Source: Coenobita brevimanus
Taxonomy: Eukaryota; Arthropoda; Malacostraca; Decapoda; Coenobitidae
Direction: 5' to 3'
NCBI GenBank assembly: GCA_032717465.1
Contig: CM064697.1
Coordinates: 7,286,533 to 7,350,532, forward strand
Length of the DNA: 64,000 bases
The position numbers were made by a program, and so were the translations under genes. Shown here in pieces: positions 24,768 through 36,123 of this stretch. The notes beneath the pieces are model-generated. The model saw only the letters and a program-made list of their open reading frames with translations, had not been told where the DNA came from and made no database searches. Each line of letters opens with the position of its first letter. Positions within the stretch are counted from its first letter, which is position 1.

Positions 24768-24988
24768 AGGCCCTTTATTCTCGTCGGCTAAGGAGGCTCC
24801 CTAACACCCCCTCCTTACCTGTTTATTTCTGCACACGGCGCTTTAAAATATTCCGTATCTTACCTTTGAAATCTTGTCAATATTACTGAGACTTAAATAT
24901 CATACAAGAGAATAGTAAGGTGTAATACCCAAAATAAATCGCTAAAGATGAGGAGTTATGCTTCCAAACACCTTGGGAATACTGGCCC
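24768..24988. mobile_element. TAA-type MITE
   Basis: The left end has TTTATTCTCGTCGGCTAAGG and GGCTCCCTAACACC. The right end has CGCTAAAGATGAGGAG and a terminal AATACTGGCCC in inverted orientation. Internal TGTTTATTTCTGCACACGG also occurs in the fragment at 42255. About 220 bp. Confidence 0.65.
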
Positions 24989-25009
24989 AGCTCTCACCTC
25001 CAAAACTCA

Positions 25010-25632
25010 TGGCCATCACAGCTCGTCAATAACATCTCTTGCCATCCCATCTCCTTAACAACTTCCCTCTTGCCATCCCAGCTCTTTAACATCCTCTCTC
25101 TTGCCATCCCAGCTCTTTAACAACCTCTCTCTTGCCATCCCAGCTCTTTAACAACCTCTCTCTTGCCATCCCAGCTCTTTAACAACCTCTCTCTTGCCAT
25201 CCAAGCTCTTTAACAACCTCTCTCTCTCTTGCCATCCCAACTCTTTAATAACCTCTCGTGCCATCCCAGCACTTTAAAAACCTCTCTTTCTTGCCATTCC
25301 CTTTCTCCAATACTCTCTCTCTCTCTCGTCACCCTAGTTGTTTCTCTCTCGCCATCCCATCCCTCCAATACCCTCTCTCTCCTCAGCCCAGCTCTTTGAC
25401 AACCTCTTTCTCGCCATTCCATCCCTCCAATACCCTCTCTCTCCTCATCCCAGCTCTTTAACAACCTGTCTCTCGCCATCCCATCCCTCCAATACCCTCT
25501 CTCTCCTCATCCCAGCTCTTTAACAACCTCTTTCTCTCGCCATCCCATCCCTCCAATACCATCTCTCCCTCTCTCTCTCTCTCTCTCGCCATCCCAGCTC
25601 TAACAATCTCTATCTCGCCATCCAATCCTTCC

Positions 25633-25663
<31 letters not shown>

Positions 25664-25835
25664 GCCATCCCAGCTCTTTAACAACCTGTCTCTTGCCATC
25701 CCATCTCTCCTATATTCTCTCTCTTGCCATCTCATCTCTCCAATACTCTCTCTCGTCATCCCACCACTCCAGTACCCTCTCTCTCGCCATCCCAGCTCTT
25801 TAATAACCTCTCCCTTCACGCCTTCACACTTGGCC
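25010..25835. repeat. 31-bp pyrimidine-rich minisatellite, over 20 copies
   Basis: The core unit is CTTGCCATCCCAGCTCTTTA followed by ACAACCTCTCT, with an exact 31-bp period at 25101, 25132 and 25163. From about 25250 a second variant (CTCGCCATCCCATCCC then TCCAATACCC) alternates with it, and the CTCTCT end has expanded into short (CT)n tracts. Cysteine-free Ser/Pro-rich frames here are repeat translations. Confidence 0.9.
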
Positions 25836-25839
25836 AACA

Positions 25840-26780
25840 ATCAGGACCCACTTCATAATGCTCCACTTGTCTGGCCATGTAATCAGCGTCACATGTTTCA
25901 CGGCGGAGTCCTGTCATCAACCGGTTCTCCTGTGCTAATGGGCCAAGGAGGCTTCGGTGGGAGACACTGCCCGTAACAAAATCTCACGTTCATCCTACGT
26001 AAATATCACTCCAGCTGTTTTCTGGGAGGTACTGAACACTTGATGATTATCCTAAATTTCTTCCGGAGTCCACGGGCATAACTGATAGTTCCAGATGGTA
26101 CACGTGAATATAACTGAAAGATACTCGTGGTTCTAAACGGAAAAAAAAAAAAAAATACTGTAATGCACAGCAAGAAAATACTGCACCTCTAATTTAGATC
26201 GAAAGCAAAATCTTTAACACAAACCTTTAAACAAGCTTTTCATTAGTAATGGATGCAATCATACAGCAAGTGTGAACATAGCAAGACCAGACATTGTCAG
26301 GCAAATGAGTGACATTGCAAAACACTACTATTCACAAAATTACCATAATTATGCTATTCACAAAACTAAACCTCGAGCTACAAGAGGACAGAGGCCTTTT
26401 CGTCAAACTTCAGGTAACTATCAAGCAACAAAAACACTAAAACAAGAGATGAGAAGATATACACTGGAGACAGTCATCTGTCTAGCGGGTGAATTTTCTG
26501 TTTAATATGTATATGAAAGTCTAAAATATTGCACAGTAACCCCAGTGAGGTGTCTGTCCCCAGGAAGTAAGCATAAACGTTGGAATGTGGCAAATAGAAA
26601 GCCCTTACCGTGCCCTCAAACATACCTTAAAGCTGGCAACGACACCACTGGAGATGCAAATGTGTCCCAGCGCCATGAGCACACACGCACGGGAAGGCGG
26701 CAGCATAAATCAGAGCGGCAGTGTGAGAGCCATTAACCGACCATAAAAGTATCGTAAAAGTTATCAGTGCATCAAACAGA
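25840..26780. other. Non-coding stretch without recognised feature
   Basis: Unique sequence with a poly-A run near 26140-26154. A 77-codon plus-strand frame near 26272 begins at GTG rather than ATG and has no recognised motif. Confidence 0.35.
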
Positions 26781-26784
26781 ACGC

Positions 26785-27085
26785 GCATCTATACAAACAC
26801 CACGGCTATTCGCACATTATACAACTCAGGCTGAAAAAGGTAAACACAATCGCTTTTCGCACATCTGAATAATGAAACTACTACGTAATATCACCGCTAT
26901 TAGCACATCACAAAAATAAAACTGCCTACGTAACATCATCGCTATTCGCACATCGCAAAAAATCAAACTGCCTACAAAACCACGTTGCTTACGTATACCA
27001 CCGCTATTCACACATCACAGACATCAAATTCCATCCGTATAACCCCGCTATTGGCACATCCCAAAACTCAAGATGGTTACGTAAA
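26785..27085. repeat. Degenerate tandem repeat, about 45-60-bp unit
   Basis: About six copies share CGCTATTCGCACATC, AAAAATCAAACTGCC and TACGTAAC. Copy starts are near 26800, 26848, 26895, 26938, 27000 and 27045. Confidence 0.75.
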
Positions 27086-27329
27086 GGGGGAGGGTGCATA
27101 AAACAGGGTGCGACAAAGGAGGGCAGCACTCACAAAGCCGGTCCCGCGTCCCTGCACCGCGTAAAGGAGGAAGCGGGATATAAATCAGATGTAAATGTGT
27201 CCGCCTCCAGGGCATGGTGTCTCCCCGCCCCGACCTGCAGTGGTGACAGTGAGGCAGGTTCAAGGCGAGAGGATGGATCATGCGGGCCACGATGAGGCCA
27301 CAGAACAAAGTATTAAGGGAAGATGCTGT

Positions 27330-27690
27330 GGGTACTTCACTAGGAAGATGGATGCAGTAAGGAGATTCATGAGATGAAGGGATGGGGTGAGGGTATTTTG
27401 CTAGGCAGTGGGACGTGGAGAATTTCACTAAGGAAAGGAAAGTGGTGAGGTTAGTGCACTAGGGAAAGATGTGGTGAAATTACTTAACTGTGAAGATTTC
27501 TGTGGTTAGGTTACTTAACTGTGAAGAGAAATGTGATGAGGTTACTTAAATAGGAAGACGGACGTGGTGAGGTTGTTTAACTAGGAAGAGGGATGTTGTG
27601 AGGTTACCTAAATAGGAAAAGAGATGTGGTAAGGCTATTTAACTAGGAAGAAGGGTATATTGAGGATACTCCATTAGGAAGAATGATAAG
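27330..27690. repeat. Degenerate tandem repeat, about 35-bp unit
   Basis: About ten copies share TAACTAGGAAGA or TAACTGTGAAGA, GATGTGGTGAGG and TTACTT. Periods are close to 35-38 bp between 27460 and 27670. Confidence 0.75.
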
Positions 27691-28206
27691 CCAGAACGTT
27701 ACGGATTTGTCTGGCAGAAAATGGGACAAAGATCGAAAAGAACACTTTAGTATTTTTAACTGACGAGAAGGATGCTTGATGCCGAACTAACAAAATGAGA
27801 GGGGAGTAAACGGGAAAGGAACGACCACTCTATAAGCATAGCCCGTATAAGATGAAAACAAATACTCCAGTACCCTGCAATGCGAGACGGGCTAAACAAA
27901 TGACGAAAAGATGAAGACGAACTTCTAAAACTAATATGCTTCGCAAGAAAGGGTGTGAGGGTCAGGACAAGGACAGCAGACGAATAAAACAATGGGAGAA
28001 AGACACAAGACCCTACTGGCGAGATAAGGCGGGCGAGAGACAACTATACAGCGGCTCCTCGTTCGGTTCCAGACGCCGGGTTTTATCTCAGGAGTGACTC
28101 AACCAGCGTCGGGTTACGAGGGTCTGGGGTATCCTGGTTCCAGCAATCCTTACTCGGACTCTCCTTTCCATTCCTCACTTACATCACTACCAGGTTTTAT
28201 GAGGCC

Positions 28207-28320
28207 TTAACGCCCTGAATCCGGTGACGTATCTTTTAGTTTGTTCGTTTTATCTCCAAACAACGTTACTTACTATAGATGAAGACTTTTTAAACTAGAG
28301 TTGTTAGATAAACCCTTCTT
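28207..28320. mobile_element. Left half of the TTAA foldback MITE
   Basis: TTAA (28207-28210) is followed by CGCCCTGAATCCGGTGACGT, then GTTCGTTTTATCTCC, and a GACTTTTTAAACTAGAG segment near the centre. This parallels 35884-35973. No right arm is evident. Confidence 0.5.
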
Positions 28321-28847
28321 TAACATCTTCTCAAAAAGGAACCCTCTTAACATCAACAATACCCTATGGCGGCTGTATGATAAAGATCGAAAATACGTCA
28401 TCGGAGTTAGGGGATTAATTAGTTCAAAAGAATCACTGCGTGTTTAGTTCTTACACAGAAATAGTTCCACACACAAGAGTAGGCCATTTTCACCTCTTCC
28501 TAGCTACATTTTCAGCGAATTGCCAATATTTCACGGAACATATCTCCACATCCTCATACGACTAATCTCATAACCTTCACTTTCTTTGTCTCCCTTGGTT
28601 CACTACACTTTCTTGGTCTCCTATGGCTTAATAAACAAAAAGTGTTGACACATACCGGGTGACAGATAATGGCGGGCTGGATCCACCTGAGATTTATAAG
28701 ACCAGCCGAGCCATCACTTAACATAATCACGAGACGAGGTGCTGGTGTGAGGGGGCCAAGAAAATAATAAAACCCACCTCGAGGCACAATTTCATCCTGC
28801 TTTGATATATTTACGCGTCCTGGCAAGATAATATGTATGAGAGGCGC

Positions 28848-28925
28848 ATCGAGGGGGCGTCGACGTTAGCACCACCGACGGTAAACAAACGTCCCCCCCT
28901 CAGCGTCGTAAATCGCTGCATCCAT
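28848..28925. other. CpG cluster before an ATATAAG box
   Basis: About ten CpG dinucleotides occur in 75 bp (GCGCATCG, GCGTCGACG, CACCGACGG, GCGTCGTAAATCG), followed by CATCCATATAAG at about 28920. It looks somewhat promoter-like but has no downstream coding sequence, only a minisatellite. Confidence 0.25.
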
Positions 28926-29325
28926 ATAAGTGGCCTCCCTATCTCTGCCCTGTGGTGTCCCTAACCTCCCCTATGGTGCCTGTGTTTCTCCCCTGTGGTG
29001 TCTCTATACCTTTCTTATGGTATCCCTACAGTATACCTCCCCTTCGGTGTCCCCATTTCTCCCTTACGGTGTCCTTACCTCTCTCTCTTATGGTGTCCCT
29101 ATCTCACCCATATAGCATCTCTACACCTCCACTATGGCACTCTCTTCCCTACGACACCCATATCTCTCCCCTATGGCACCCCTATCTCTCCCCTACGGCA
29201 CCCCTATCTCTCCCCTATGGCACCCCTATCTCTCCCCTACGGCACCCCTATCTCTCCCCTATGGCATCCCTTTTTCTCCCCTATGGCACCCCTATCTCTC
29301 CTTTATGGCACTGAAACAGATATAA
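28925..29325. repeat. 22-bp minisatellite, locus A
   Basis: The unit is TATCTCTCCCCTATGGCACC plus CC. Exact 22-bp spacing starts at 29161 and 29183 and continues to about 29310, with more diverged copies back to 28925. ATGG alternates with ACGG. A second locus of the same unit lies at 30627-30805. Confidence 0.9.
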
Positions 29326-29599
29326 TGGGCGAAGTGTAAGCTCAAAGTCCGCTGGAACTTTCCACTTCATTTTATATCTGTTTTCATTACATCAAACAAT
29401 TTTTCTTTTTATTATCATATCACTTAGTTTCCTTCACCTGACACAGTTTTCTCCTCTTCAGTATTAAGTTTCAAGTTCTTTTCACTTCAAATACCCACCT
29501 CAACTGTCACTAGGTACGACCAGTTTCAACGTCTTCTGGTGGTTGGACTAATCTCGTCGCAACCCTGACTTTATATGGTCTTTTCTATATTTGTCCCAC

Positions 29600-29745
29600 A
29601 CACCGATGAAAATACAGTAATAAAAAATACTAACAAAGAAATAACAGAATTAATAGATCAAAGAGTTTCTACACATCGATGAAAATACAGTAGTATAAAA
29701 TACTAACAAAGAAATAACAGAAATAATAGATTAAAGAATTTCATA
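29600..29745. repeat. 72-bp direct duplication
   Basis: CGATGAAAATACAGTA and ACTAACAAAGAAATAACAG occur in both copies, starting at about 29603 and 29675. Confidence 0.85.
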
Positions 29746-30335
29746 TGTGTTAGAGTAAACAGGGTAATGACAATGAGTAGGGTAGTCATTAGCAGGAATT
29801 AAATAGACAGGAGGTTGGACGATAAGGCAGCATGGTGGCGATTTGTTCGTGGCCACTCATTACGGAATTGAGATGTCTGGCAAAACAGAAAGATAAATAG
29901 GAACACGACACATAATGATACAATAAGAATCATTAGCATAAATTAAATAGACAGGGTCACGAGACAGATGACAATGAGGCTAGTGCAGGCACACTGAAGA
30001 AGAAATACTGAAGGTTTTGGGCTGCACGGAAAGATTACACGGCAGGGAGGATTCACTATAAAAAAATAGGGTGGACCCTGCTGGATTGGACAAAGATGAG
30101 AACGCAGATGAGAGAACAGTGAGTCAGAGGACGCAGACACAACGTAAACGTGATCGAAAGAATTTAGATGAGATAGAAATAGAGTTATTCAAGGTGAAGG
30201 ACAATGGAATAATGCGAAATCGGGCGGTGTAACAATTCATGGAAATGCTGGTAAGACTATGTGGGGGTAATATAAAACATAATATAAATAGGTGGCATTA
30301 ATAATGAAAATACATTGGTTAACAAGGAATATATA
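29745..30335. other. AT-rich non-coding stretch with an internal diverged duplication
   Basis: TCATTAGCAGGAATTAAATAG (about 29788) and TCATTAGCATAAATTAAATAG (about 29930) mark a diverged duplication of roughly 145 bp. Otherwise nothing is recognised. Confidence 0.45.
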
Positions 30336-30340
30336 TACTC

Positions 30341-30374
30341 GTGTGAGTGTGTGTGTGTGTGTGTGTGGTGTGTG

Positions 30375-30444
<70 letters not shown>
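30341..30444. repeat. (GT)n-(TA)n-(CA)n palindromic compound microsatellite
   Basis: GT-rich sequence (30341-30376) passes into (TA)n (about 30379-30424) and then (CA)n to 30444. The GT and CA arms are reverse complements around an AT centre, so the whole tract is self-complementary and can extrude a cruciform. Confidence 0.92.
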
Positions 30445-30445
<1 letters not shown>

Positions 30446-30626
30446 CCTTAACGTGGTACACAGTCGTGAGGCAGAAGGAATTTAGAGCACAAGAATAATG
30501 TATTAAGAGTGTCACTGCTGGGCAGAGGGAAAGGAATTAGTTGGATGAGATAAGAATGACTGCAGAACGAACATTTGATAGTAATGAATTCAAACGAAAA
30601 GAAGTTGTTTCTAGTACAGGATAGTA

Positions 30627-30805
30627 CAGCACCCCTACCTCTCTCCTATGGTACCCTTAACTCTCTACTGAGGCACCCCTATCTCTCCACTATGGCACCC
30701 CTATCTCTCCCTACGGCAACCTTATCTCTCCCCTACAACACCCTTACCTCTCCCCTAGGGCACCCGTCTCTCTCTTACAACACTCCTGTCTCTCCCCTAC
30801 GGTGT
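30627..30805. repeat. 22-bp minisatellite, locus B
   Basis: About eight diverged copies of the CACCCCTATCTCTCCCCTAT unit seen at 28925-29325. They lie 1.3 kb downstream, on the same strand, beyond an unrelated (GT)-(TA)-(CA) tract. Confidence 0.85.
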
Positions 30806-31145
30806 ACAGCACGCAATCGCCTTTCATCAAACGGCCCCATACATACGACGCGTCAGTGGATCCTCGTCCCCTACCTCATCACAGCATCAGACCTCACCCT
30901 CCCCAGCAACTCATCACGGACCCCTATGTCATAAACGGAGGTAGCCAGAGCCCGACGTATCACCCAGGCACAAGCAACTTATCAAGGGCACGCCATAACT
31001 CGCGGCAAACAAGTGCAGGAATTAAGGCAAGACCGTAAATCACGTGATAAAGGAGAGTCCAGGGAATGTAAAGGAAGTGGGGGGATGGGGGTGCAAGGGC
31101 GAAAAGTGGCTCAACACGCATGATAAAGGGAGTTAAAAGAGGAGT

Positions 31146-31148
<3 letters not shown>

Positions 31149-31218
<70 letters not shown>

Positions 31219-31284
31219 GACAGACAGACAGACAGACAGACAGAGACACACAGACAGACACACAGACAGACACACAGACAGACA

Positions 31285-31316
<32 letters not shown>
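31149..31316. repeat. (GA)n-(CAGA/CACA)n-(CA)n compound microsatellite
   Basis: Pure GA (31149-31194) grades through CAGA tetranucleotides (31195-31286) into pure CA (to 31316). The intermediate motif joins the two dinucleotides. Confidence 0.95.
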
Positions 31317-31318
<2 letters not shown>

Positions 31319-31319
31319 A

Positions 31320-33640
31320 TATATTTGCATTACCTAATAAACTTAACCGGTATGCACAAAAACTGTCATAATCATTGAAGGAAATACTACTTAAGTGGGG
31401 GAAGAAGGGACAAGAAGCGATACAAGTCACGAAATATACCTCATACCAAGAAAACCAACATAATACAGAATCGATTATCCATCATGTCCTCTGCAACACG
31501 TGTAAATCTTGCAGCCTCCAGTCTCCCAGAACCACGACCTGCCTGCGTCTGGTGTGGCGTGCGTGATGCGCCGTGGGATAATGATCAACTACGACCAATT
31601 TACGAGCCATGCCTCAGAGTCGTTCAGCAGCATCCTTGTGCCCGCAACTTGACCAACGACCAGTCTGCACCACAGCCAAGAAATCTAATTGACCTCCCCA
31701 ACTTGTCTTTCATTTTAAAAATATTTAATTGTCATTCTAATGACCATTATGTTTCACTTAATCTGCAACTAGTCAGGCTTATCTTATCTTGTAACTACTC
31801 TCTACTGGAAACGTACCATGTTGAAGCTTCAACCCTGTTGTGCTTTATTAAATAACATTTGCAATAGCGTTTGAACTAACTAAAGCTTGCATTGTATCAC
31901 CTGCCTCGAGCATAACTGAAACCTTTTCATTAGAGCAGGTGTACATGAAAAATATTACTGACTACCTAAACTAGCACACCTAACGTGAAACTGCTTCAGC
32001 ACAGTGTTCACGAATTCACAACGATGTGGCAATGTCACATTCAAGCTGCACCGTTGCGCTCAGCTGATTCTGCCGGCATTGTGGAAAATTCATGTCGCTT
32101 CCTTTAGGCTGTCACCCATTATTCATATGGCGTTGGGGAAGAAAGTAAAGCTGACGTCTCATTTAAACTGTCAGGTGGGTGTACTCCTCAGCCACCGGTA
32201 CACTTAAATCTATTGTTCCCTGCATGGAGTTCAGAGGACGACAGTGTAATGCATGACCCGTGTTAATATATAAACTGCCTCAGTTCCTCCACCAGGACAC
32301 GACTCCACAACACGCCCTACGGTAAAATTGAATCAGATGCTAAGGACGTGACCACCCCAACCCACGACCTCATCTGCTTTGATACTCCGGCGCTGAATAA
32401 TTCCCATCAGCCAGTGCCCACAAACCACTGGCTGTGACAGCCCTGGCACGCACAAACGTTCCCACAACATTTACAGAACTCCAAGATATAAGAATTATGC
32501 GACTTCATCCTATCATTACTTTCATTATTCTCATCATCATCATCATCATCATCTCAGCCTTGCTCCACTTTGATAAATGTGGTTAGCAGAATCCAGAAAA
32601 GGGAAACTGAATAAGATCTAGCATACAAGTTCCCATAAAAAAAAATGGTCATATCTCCATACCATTCAAGACGTACACCTTATTCCATGTATGAACAGTT
32701 GCAGACATAAATATCGGTCCACCTCATAGCGATAAACAAGGAGACAGTGACTAATTACTTCCGAAATCTAGTGATGCAATCTTCTGGGCCGAACAAACTT
32801 TTCAGAATACAGTGTGTGAATTTCAATCCTGTTCGACTAAAACACACACAGCGATAATACTGACCCAGACTGTTAACATATATCTATACCAGTACCTTGG
32901 TGAAAAAGCTGTTATTCAGAAAATAGGTTACGTTATTAAAACTTGATCAATATACTGTATACTGATAGCACTGCATATGCACAAAGGTCAGAAAGGGTCA
33001 GGTATAACGCTTGATATGCACAGAGTAGAATGACTGGCAGCTCACAATTGGTAAATGAAATTAAGTGCAGCTGCCAATCTTGTTTCTGTCTCGGTTTTCT
33101 CTCATCAAATATAACAGCAGTCAGTTTGCACCTACAGCAGTTACAGTCAGTTCCATTTTTCCTCTATTTTCCACCTGTTCTAAAGATCGGAACGAAGTGA
33201 ATCATCTGCTTCAGCAACTAACGGTACCTGAATAATATAAACAACACATCAATTAGGGTTAAGTACTCGTGTAACCATAATGGAAGGTAAGACTTTTTCA
33301 CCTCCATATGATGTACCTATCTGGTTTCCCAAACTATGGAATATCCGCCACCTTAACTGGCATAAACAGTCGTAGAACCCGTGTTTGGATTTAGATACCA
33401 GGTAGATTCTGACTTATATGGTCATCACCTGAACTAGTTGCATTCTCTCGTCAAGGTACAAGGTAAGTATGGTCTCTAACTGTTCTGAGATCCGTGACTC
33501 GCATGTTGTAAAACCAGACCACGAGTTTTGAGAGTAATTTAGAATGTGTAGGATATGTTTAAGGTGACACTTGTACAAGACAGAAGACACGAACAGAAAC
33601 TCTTCTCGTCTCCCCTTCACTTCTTCTCTTTACCTTCTTT
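31320..33640. other. 2.3 kb of largely unique AT-rich sequence
   Basis: The least repetitive stretch in the window apart from (ATC)8 at 32530-32553. Frames such as the 123-residue one near 31484 (ATG in a good context, several Cys) have no recognised domain. I see no gene I can support. Confidence 0.4.
32530..32553. repeat. (ATC)8 microsatellite
   Basis: Eight ATC/TCA trinucleotides. Confidence 0.9.
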
Positions 33641-34760
33641 GTCTTCATCTCTAAGACAAGAGATCTATGAAAATTAGAGGAGACCTTATAACGGTGCAAG
33701 AAAAGGAAAAAGAAGAATGGAAGAAAATGAGAAAGGAGTAGGAAAGGAAGGAGGGGAAAAGACAAAGTAGAAAGGGAAGAGGAGAAAAGAATGTGTGGGA
33801 AGGGTGTAAAGCGAAAGGACTTGTGCGGGAAGTTGGGGGAGGCAAGAATGGAAGAAGTTGAAAATGAAATGTGTGGGGGGAAAGGCATGAAATTCAGCAG
33901 GGATGGAGCGCGAGAGGAAGGCAAGGGAAGGTGGAAAATGAATAAAATAAAAGGGGGGGATGTAATTTGAAACACACAAGAGGTGTATCATCAAAGTGAC
34001 TGAGGAAACTGACGCCGAGGAAGAGGATAAATTATATGACAGGGAGAAGAAGAAAGCGAAGTTGCTACAGCTGGGAATAGGCAAGGGATACGAGAGGGAG
34101 GGAGAGGGACAAGATATGTGAGGGAGAGACGGAATATTTGAGGAAGGAACAGGAGAGTGACGTGCGCGGGAGAAGGACGATGGGCAAAGGAAAACAGAAA
34201 CTATATGCTAAAGGGATGAAGAGGAATTGGATGTAGAAGCGAGGGAACGGGGTGAAATTCGAGATGGAGGGAGAGGAATGAGACGCCAGAACAGAAGAAT
34301 ATGAGAGAGAGGATGAGGAATGGCACTAGAGGAGGAAAGATGGAATGGGAGAGGGGAGTAACATGAAAGAAATGGGGAAGAGTGAGAGGCGGGAAAGAGA
34401 GCGCGATGTGAGAAGGAGAGAGGAGGGACGGAATACACACGGATGGGTGATGGACAGGATGTGATACGGAGGGGAATAGAAGGGATATGGGAGACAAGAG
34501 AGACTGATGGGGGAAGAAAGGAGAGGGGACGAAAGAGAGGGAGATGGAAAGAGGAAGAAGGAGAGGGGAAGAGGGAAAATGAGAGGGGAAAGAATGAAAG
34601 AGAGGGATAGATACAGGATGAAGGAGAGGATGTCAAAGGAGAGGAAGAGGCGATGGTGAGGGAGAGGGAAAGAAGATGAGAAGAATGAAAGAGCGGGGAA
34701 AGAGAGTGGAAGAATACAACTGAATAAAAGAATATTGTGAGAGATTATGAAGAAAACGAA
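33640..34760. repeat. 1.1-kb purine-rich domain
   Basis: The plus strand is dominated by G and A, with GGAAGAGGAGAAAAG- and GGAGAGGGA-type phrases and no fixed period. The minus-strand frames of 98-151 residues are Ser/Phe/Leu/Pro-rich shadows. Confidence 0.75.
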
Positions 34761-35170
34761 ATATACCACAGAGACAAACAAAATACAGTAAGAAGTACAC
34801 CAAGGAGAATGACAGAGAAGTCTACGAAGGAGAAAAATGAAAAGTTCGCGATATTTGTTAGCAGAAAGATCAAAACCTACTGAAATATATGGAGAATAAA
34901 AACTTCCGTAACATTCTAAGGTGAAAGACGAAAAGTTACTTAATTTTTCCCGGAAGACAAAAGCCGTATGAAGTATACCAAGGAGAGAAACAATTTACTA
35001 AAGACTTACGAAACATGCTACGGAGAAAAACTAAATCTTACGTAAATAAACCAGTGCACAAATGAAAACTTTACTGTATATACGAAAATGAACAAACAAA
35101 CAAACAAAAAAAGAAATATAAGAAAATGACGAAAATGTTACGAAATATACCATGGAAAAAAGAAACATCA
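34760..35170. repeat. Degenerate A-rich tandem repeat
   Basis: About seven loose copies share TATACCAAGGAGAA, ACAAAAGT and TTACGAAA blocks (for example near 34795, 34975, 35010 and 35140), at about 55-70-bp spacing. Confidence 0.5.
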
Positions 35171-35415
35171 AGAAGAAGAAAGGCTGCACGATCACCTGCC
35201 TTCAACTCAATCAGGTCTCTTCTTGTGTATTAGTATCTCAGTCACCATCGAGCACAGACGCCAATTTTCCACGGAACTACAAGTCTTGGCTCTAGTGATG
35301 GCTAATACTCGTTCCTCCGATAAATTCAGCCCAAAACTCTACCATCAAGTACCATTAAGAGACATTACCCGCCGCTTCCCGTGACTCGTTAACCGTGACA
35401 GCCAAGAGGACGGCC

Positions 35416-35433
35416 TTTTTTTTTTTTTTTTTT
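35416..35433. repeat. Poly-T tract
   Basis: Eighteen T residues just upstream of the first TTAA-MITE fragments of this cluster. Confidence 0.85.
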
Positions 35434-35477
35434 AACTTATTCTTATAGATTTTATTTAGAGATGACACTAATATGAA

Positions 35478-35795
35478 TGGGGTTAATGGGGGACACATCT
35501 AAGCCCTGTAACTCGAAAAAGCAGAGTAAAATAGCCCTGAGATAGCAAGAGGAATATAAAGGACGTCCTGGTAGGGAAGGAGTTAAACTTTTCTCTTAAA
35601 GAAGAGTCTCCTAAAGTGAATGATAATGTCTAGAGGCTGAAAGAGTAACTTTTAAAGCCATCATCATAGTGCTCGGGATAACAATGGAGACAGTTTTGAA
35701 CTCCTTCAGTCCAAAAGGTTATTCTAAAACTGAATATAACAACCTGGTGACAGCAAGAATGAATCAGGAAGGCAATCATTTGGATGGATTAAGAA
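35478..35795. mobile_element. Tandem degenerate fragments of the TTAA foldback MITE
   Basis: GGGGTTAA (35479) and GGAGTTAA (about 35579) bound one diverged unit with AGCAAGAGGAATATAAAGG. A second follows with AGAGTCTCCTAAAGTGAA and TAATGTCTAGAGGCTG. A third lies at 35700-35790 with ACTCCTTCAGTCC and AACCTGGTGACAGCAAG. All are recognisable only as pieces of the family consensus. Confidence 0.5.
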
Positions 35796-35883
35796 ACAAC
35801 CAAAGATTTCATATAAAAAATAAATACTGACAAATCACGGGAGGAGACTGGACCAAGAAAGCGACAGTGACATTACACACTTG

Positions 35884-36123
35884 AATCCGGTGACCTCTTT
35901 TACTGGTTTATTCTTGATGTCTCCAAAAGATTTTATTAAGCTTGGAGAGACTTTTGGAACTAGTGGGGTTAAATAAAGCCTTCACCAATCCCTAAGTACA
36001 TGAGATCCTTACCAAAGTTATATCCTCCAATAACCCCTAAAAGTGTAGACATATTTACTAATTGCATAAATAGTTTGAAGCTACCAACAACAAATAAAAA
36101 TGTCATCGCAGTGAAGGGGTTAA
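35884..36123. mobile_element. Full-length TTAA foldback MITE
   Basis: The left half begins with GAATCCGGTGACC and runs through TTTATTAAGCTTGGAGAG to GTGGGGTTAA (ending 35973). The right half ends in GTCATCGCAGTGAAGGGG joined to TTAA at 36120-36123. Between the halves is AT-rich spacer. The right end is one of the best preserved in the window. Confidence 0.6.

Noticed and set aside
24808..24818. Donor-like CAG|GTAAGG on the minus strand
   Set aside because: It lies inside the TAA-type MITE and lacks an upstream pyrimidine tract.
26272..26505. 77-residue frame
   Set aside because: Starts at GTG in a eukaryotic context, with no motif.
31484..31855. 123-residue frame with ATG in good context and several Cys
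   Set aside because: No spacing fits a known zinc-binding motif, the second half is low in information, and no splice framing is visible. It may deserve a protein search but I cannot support a gene.
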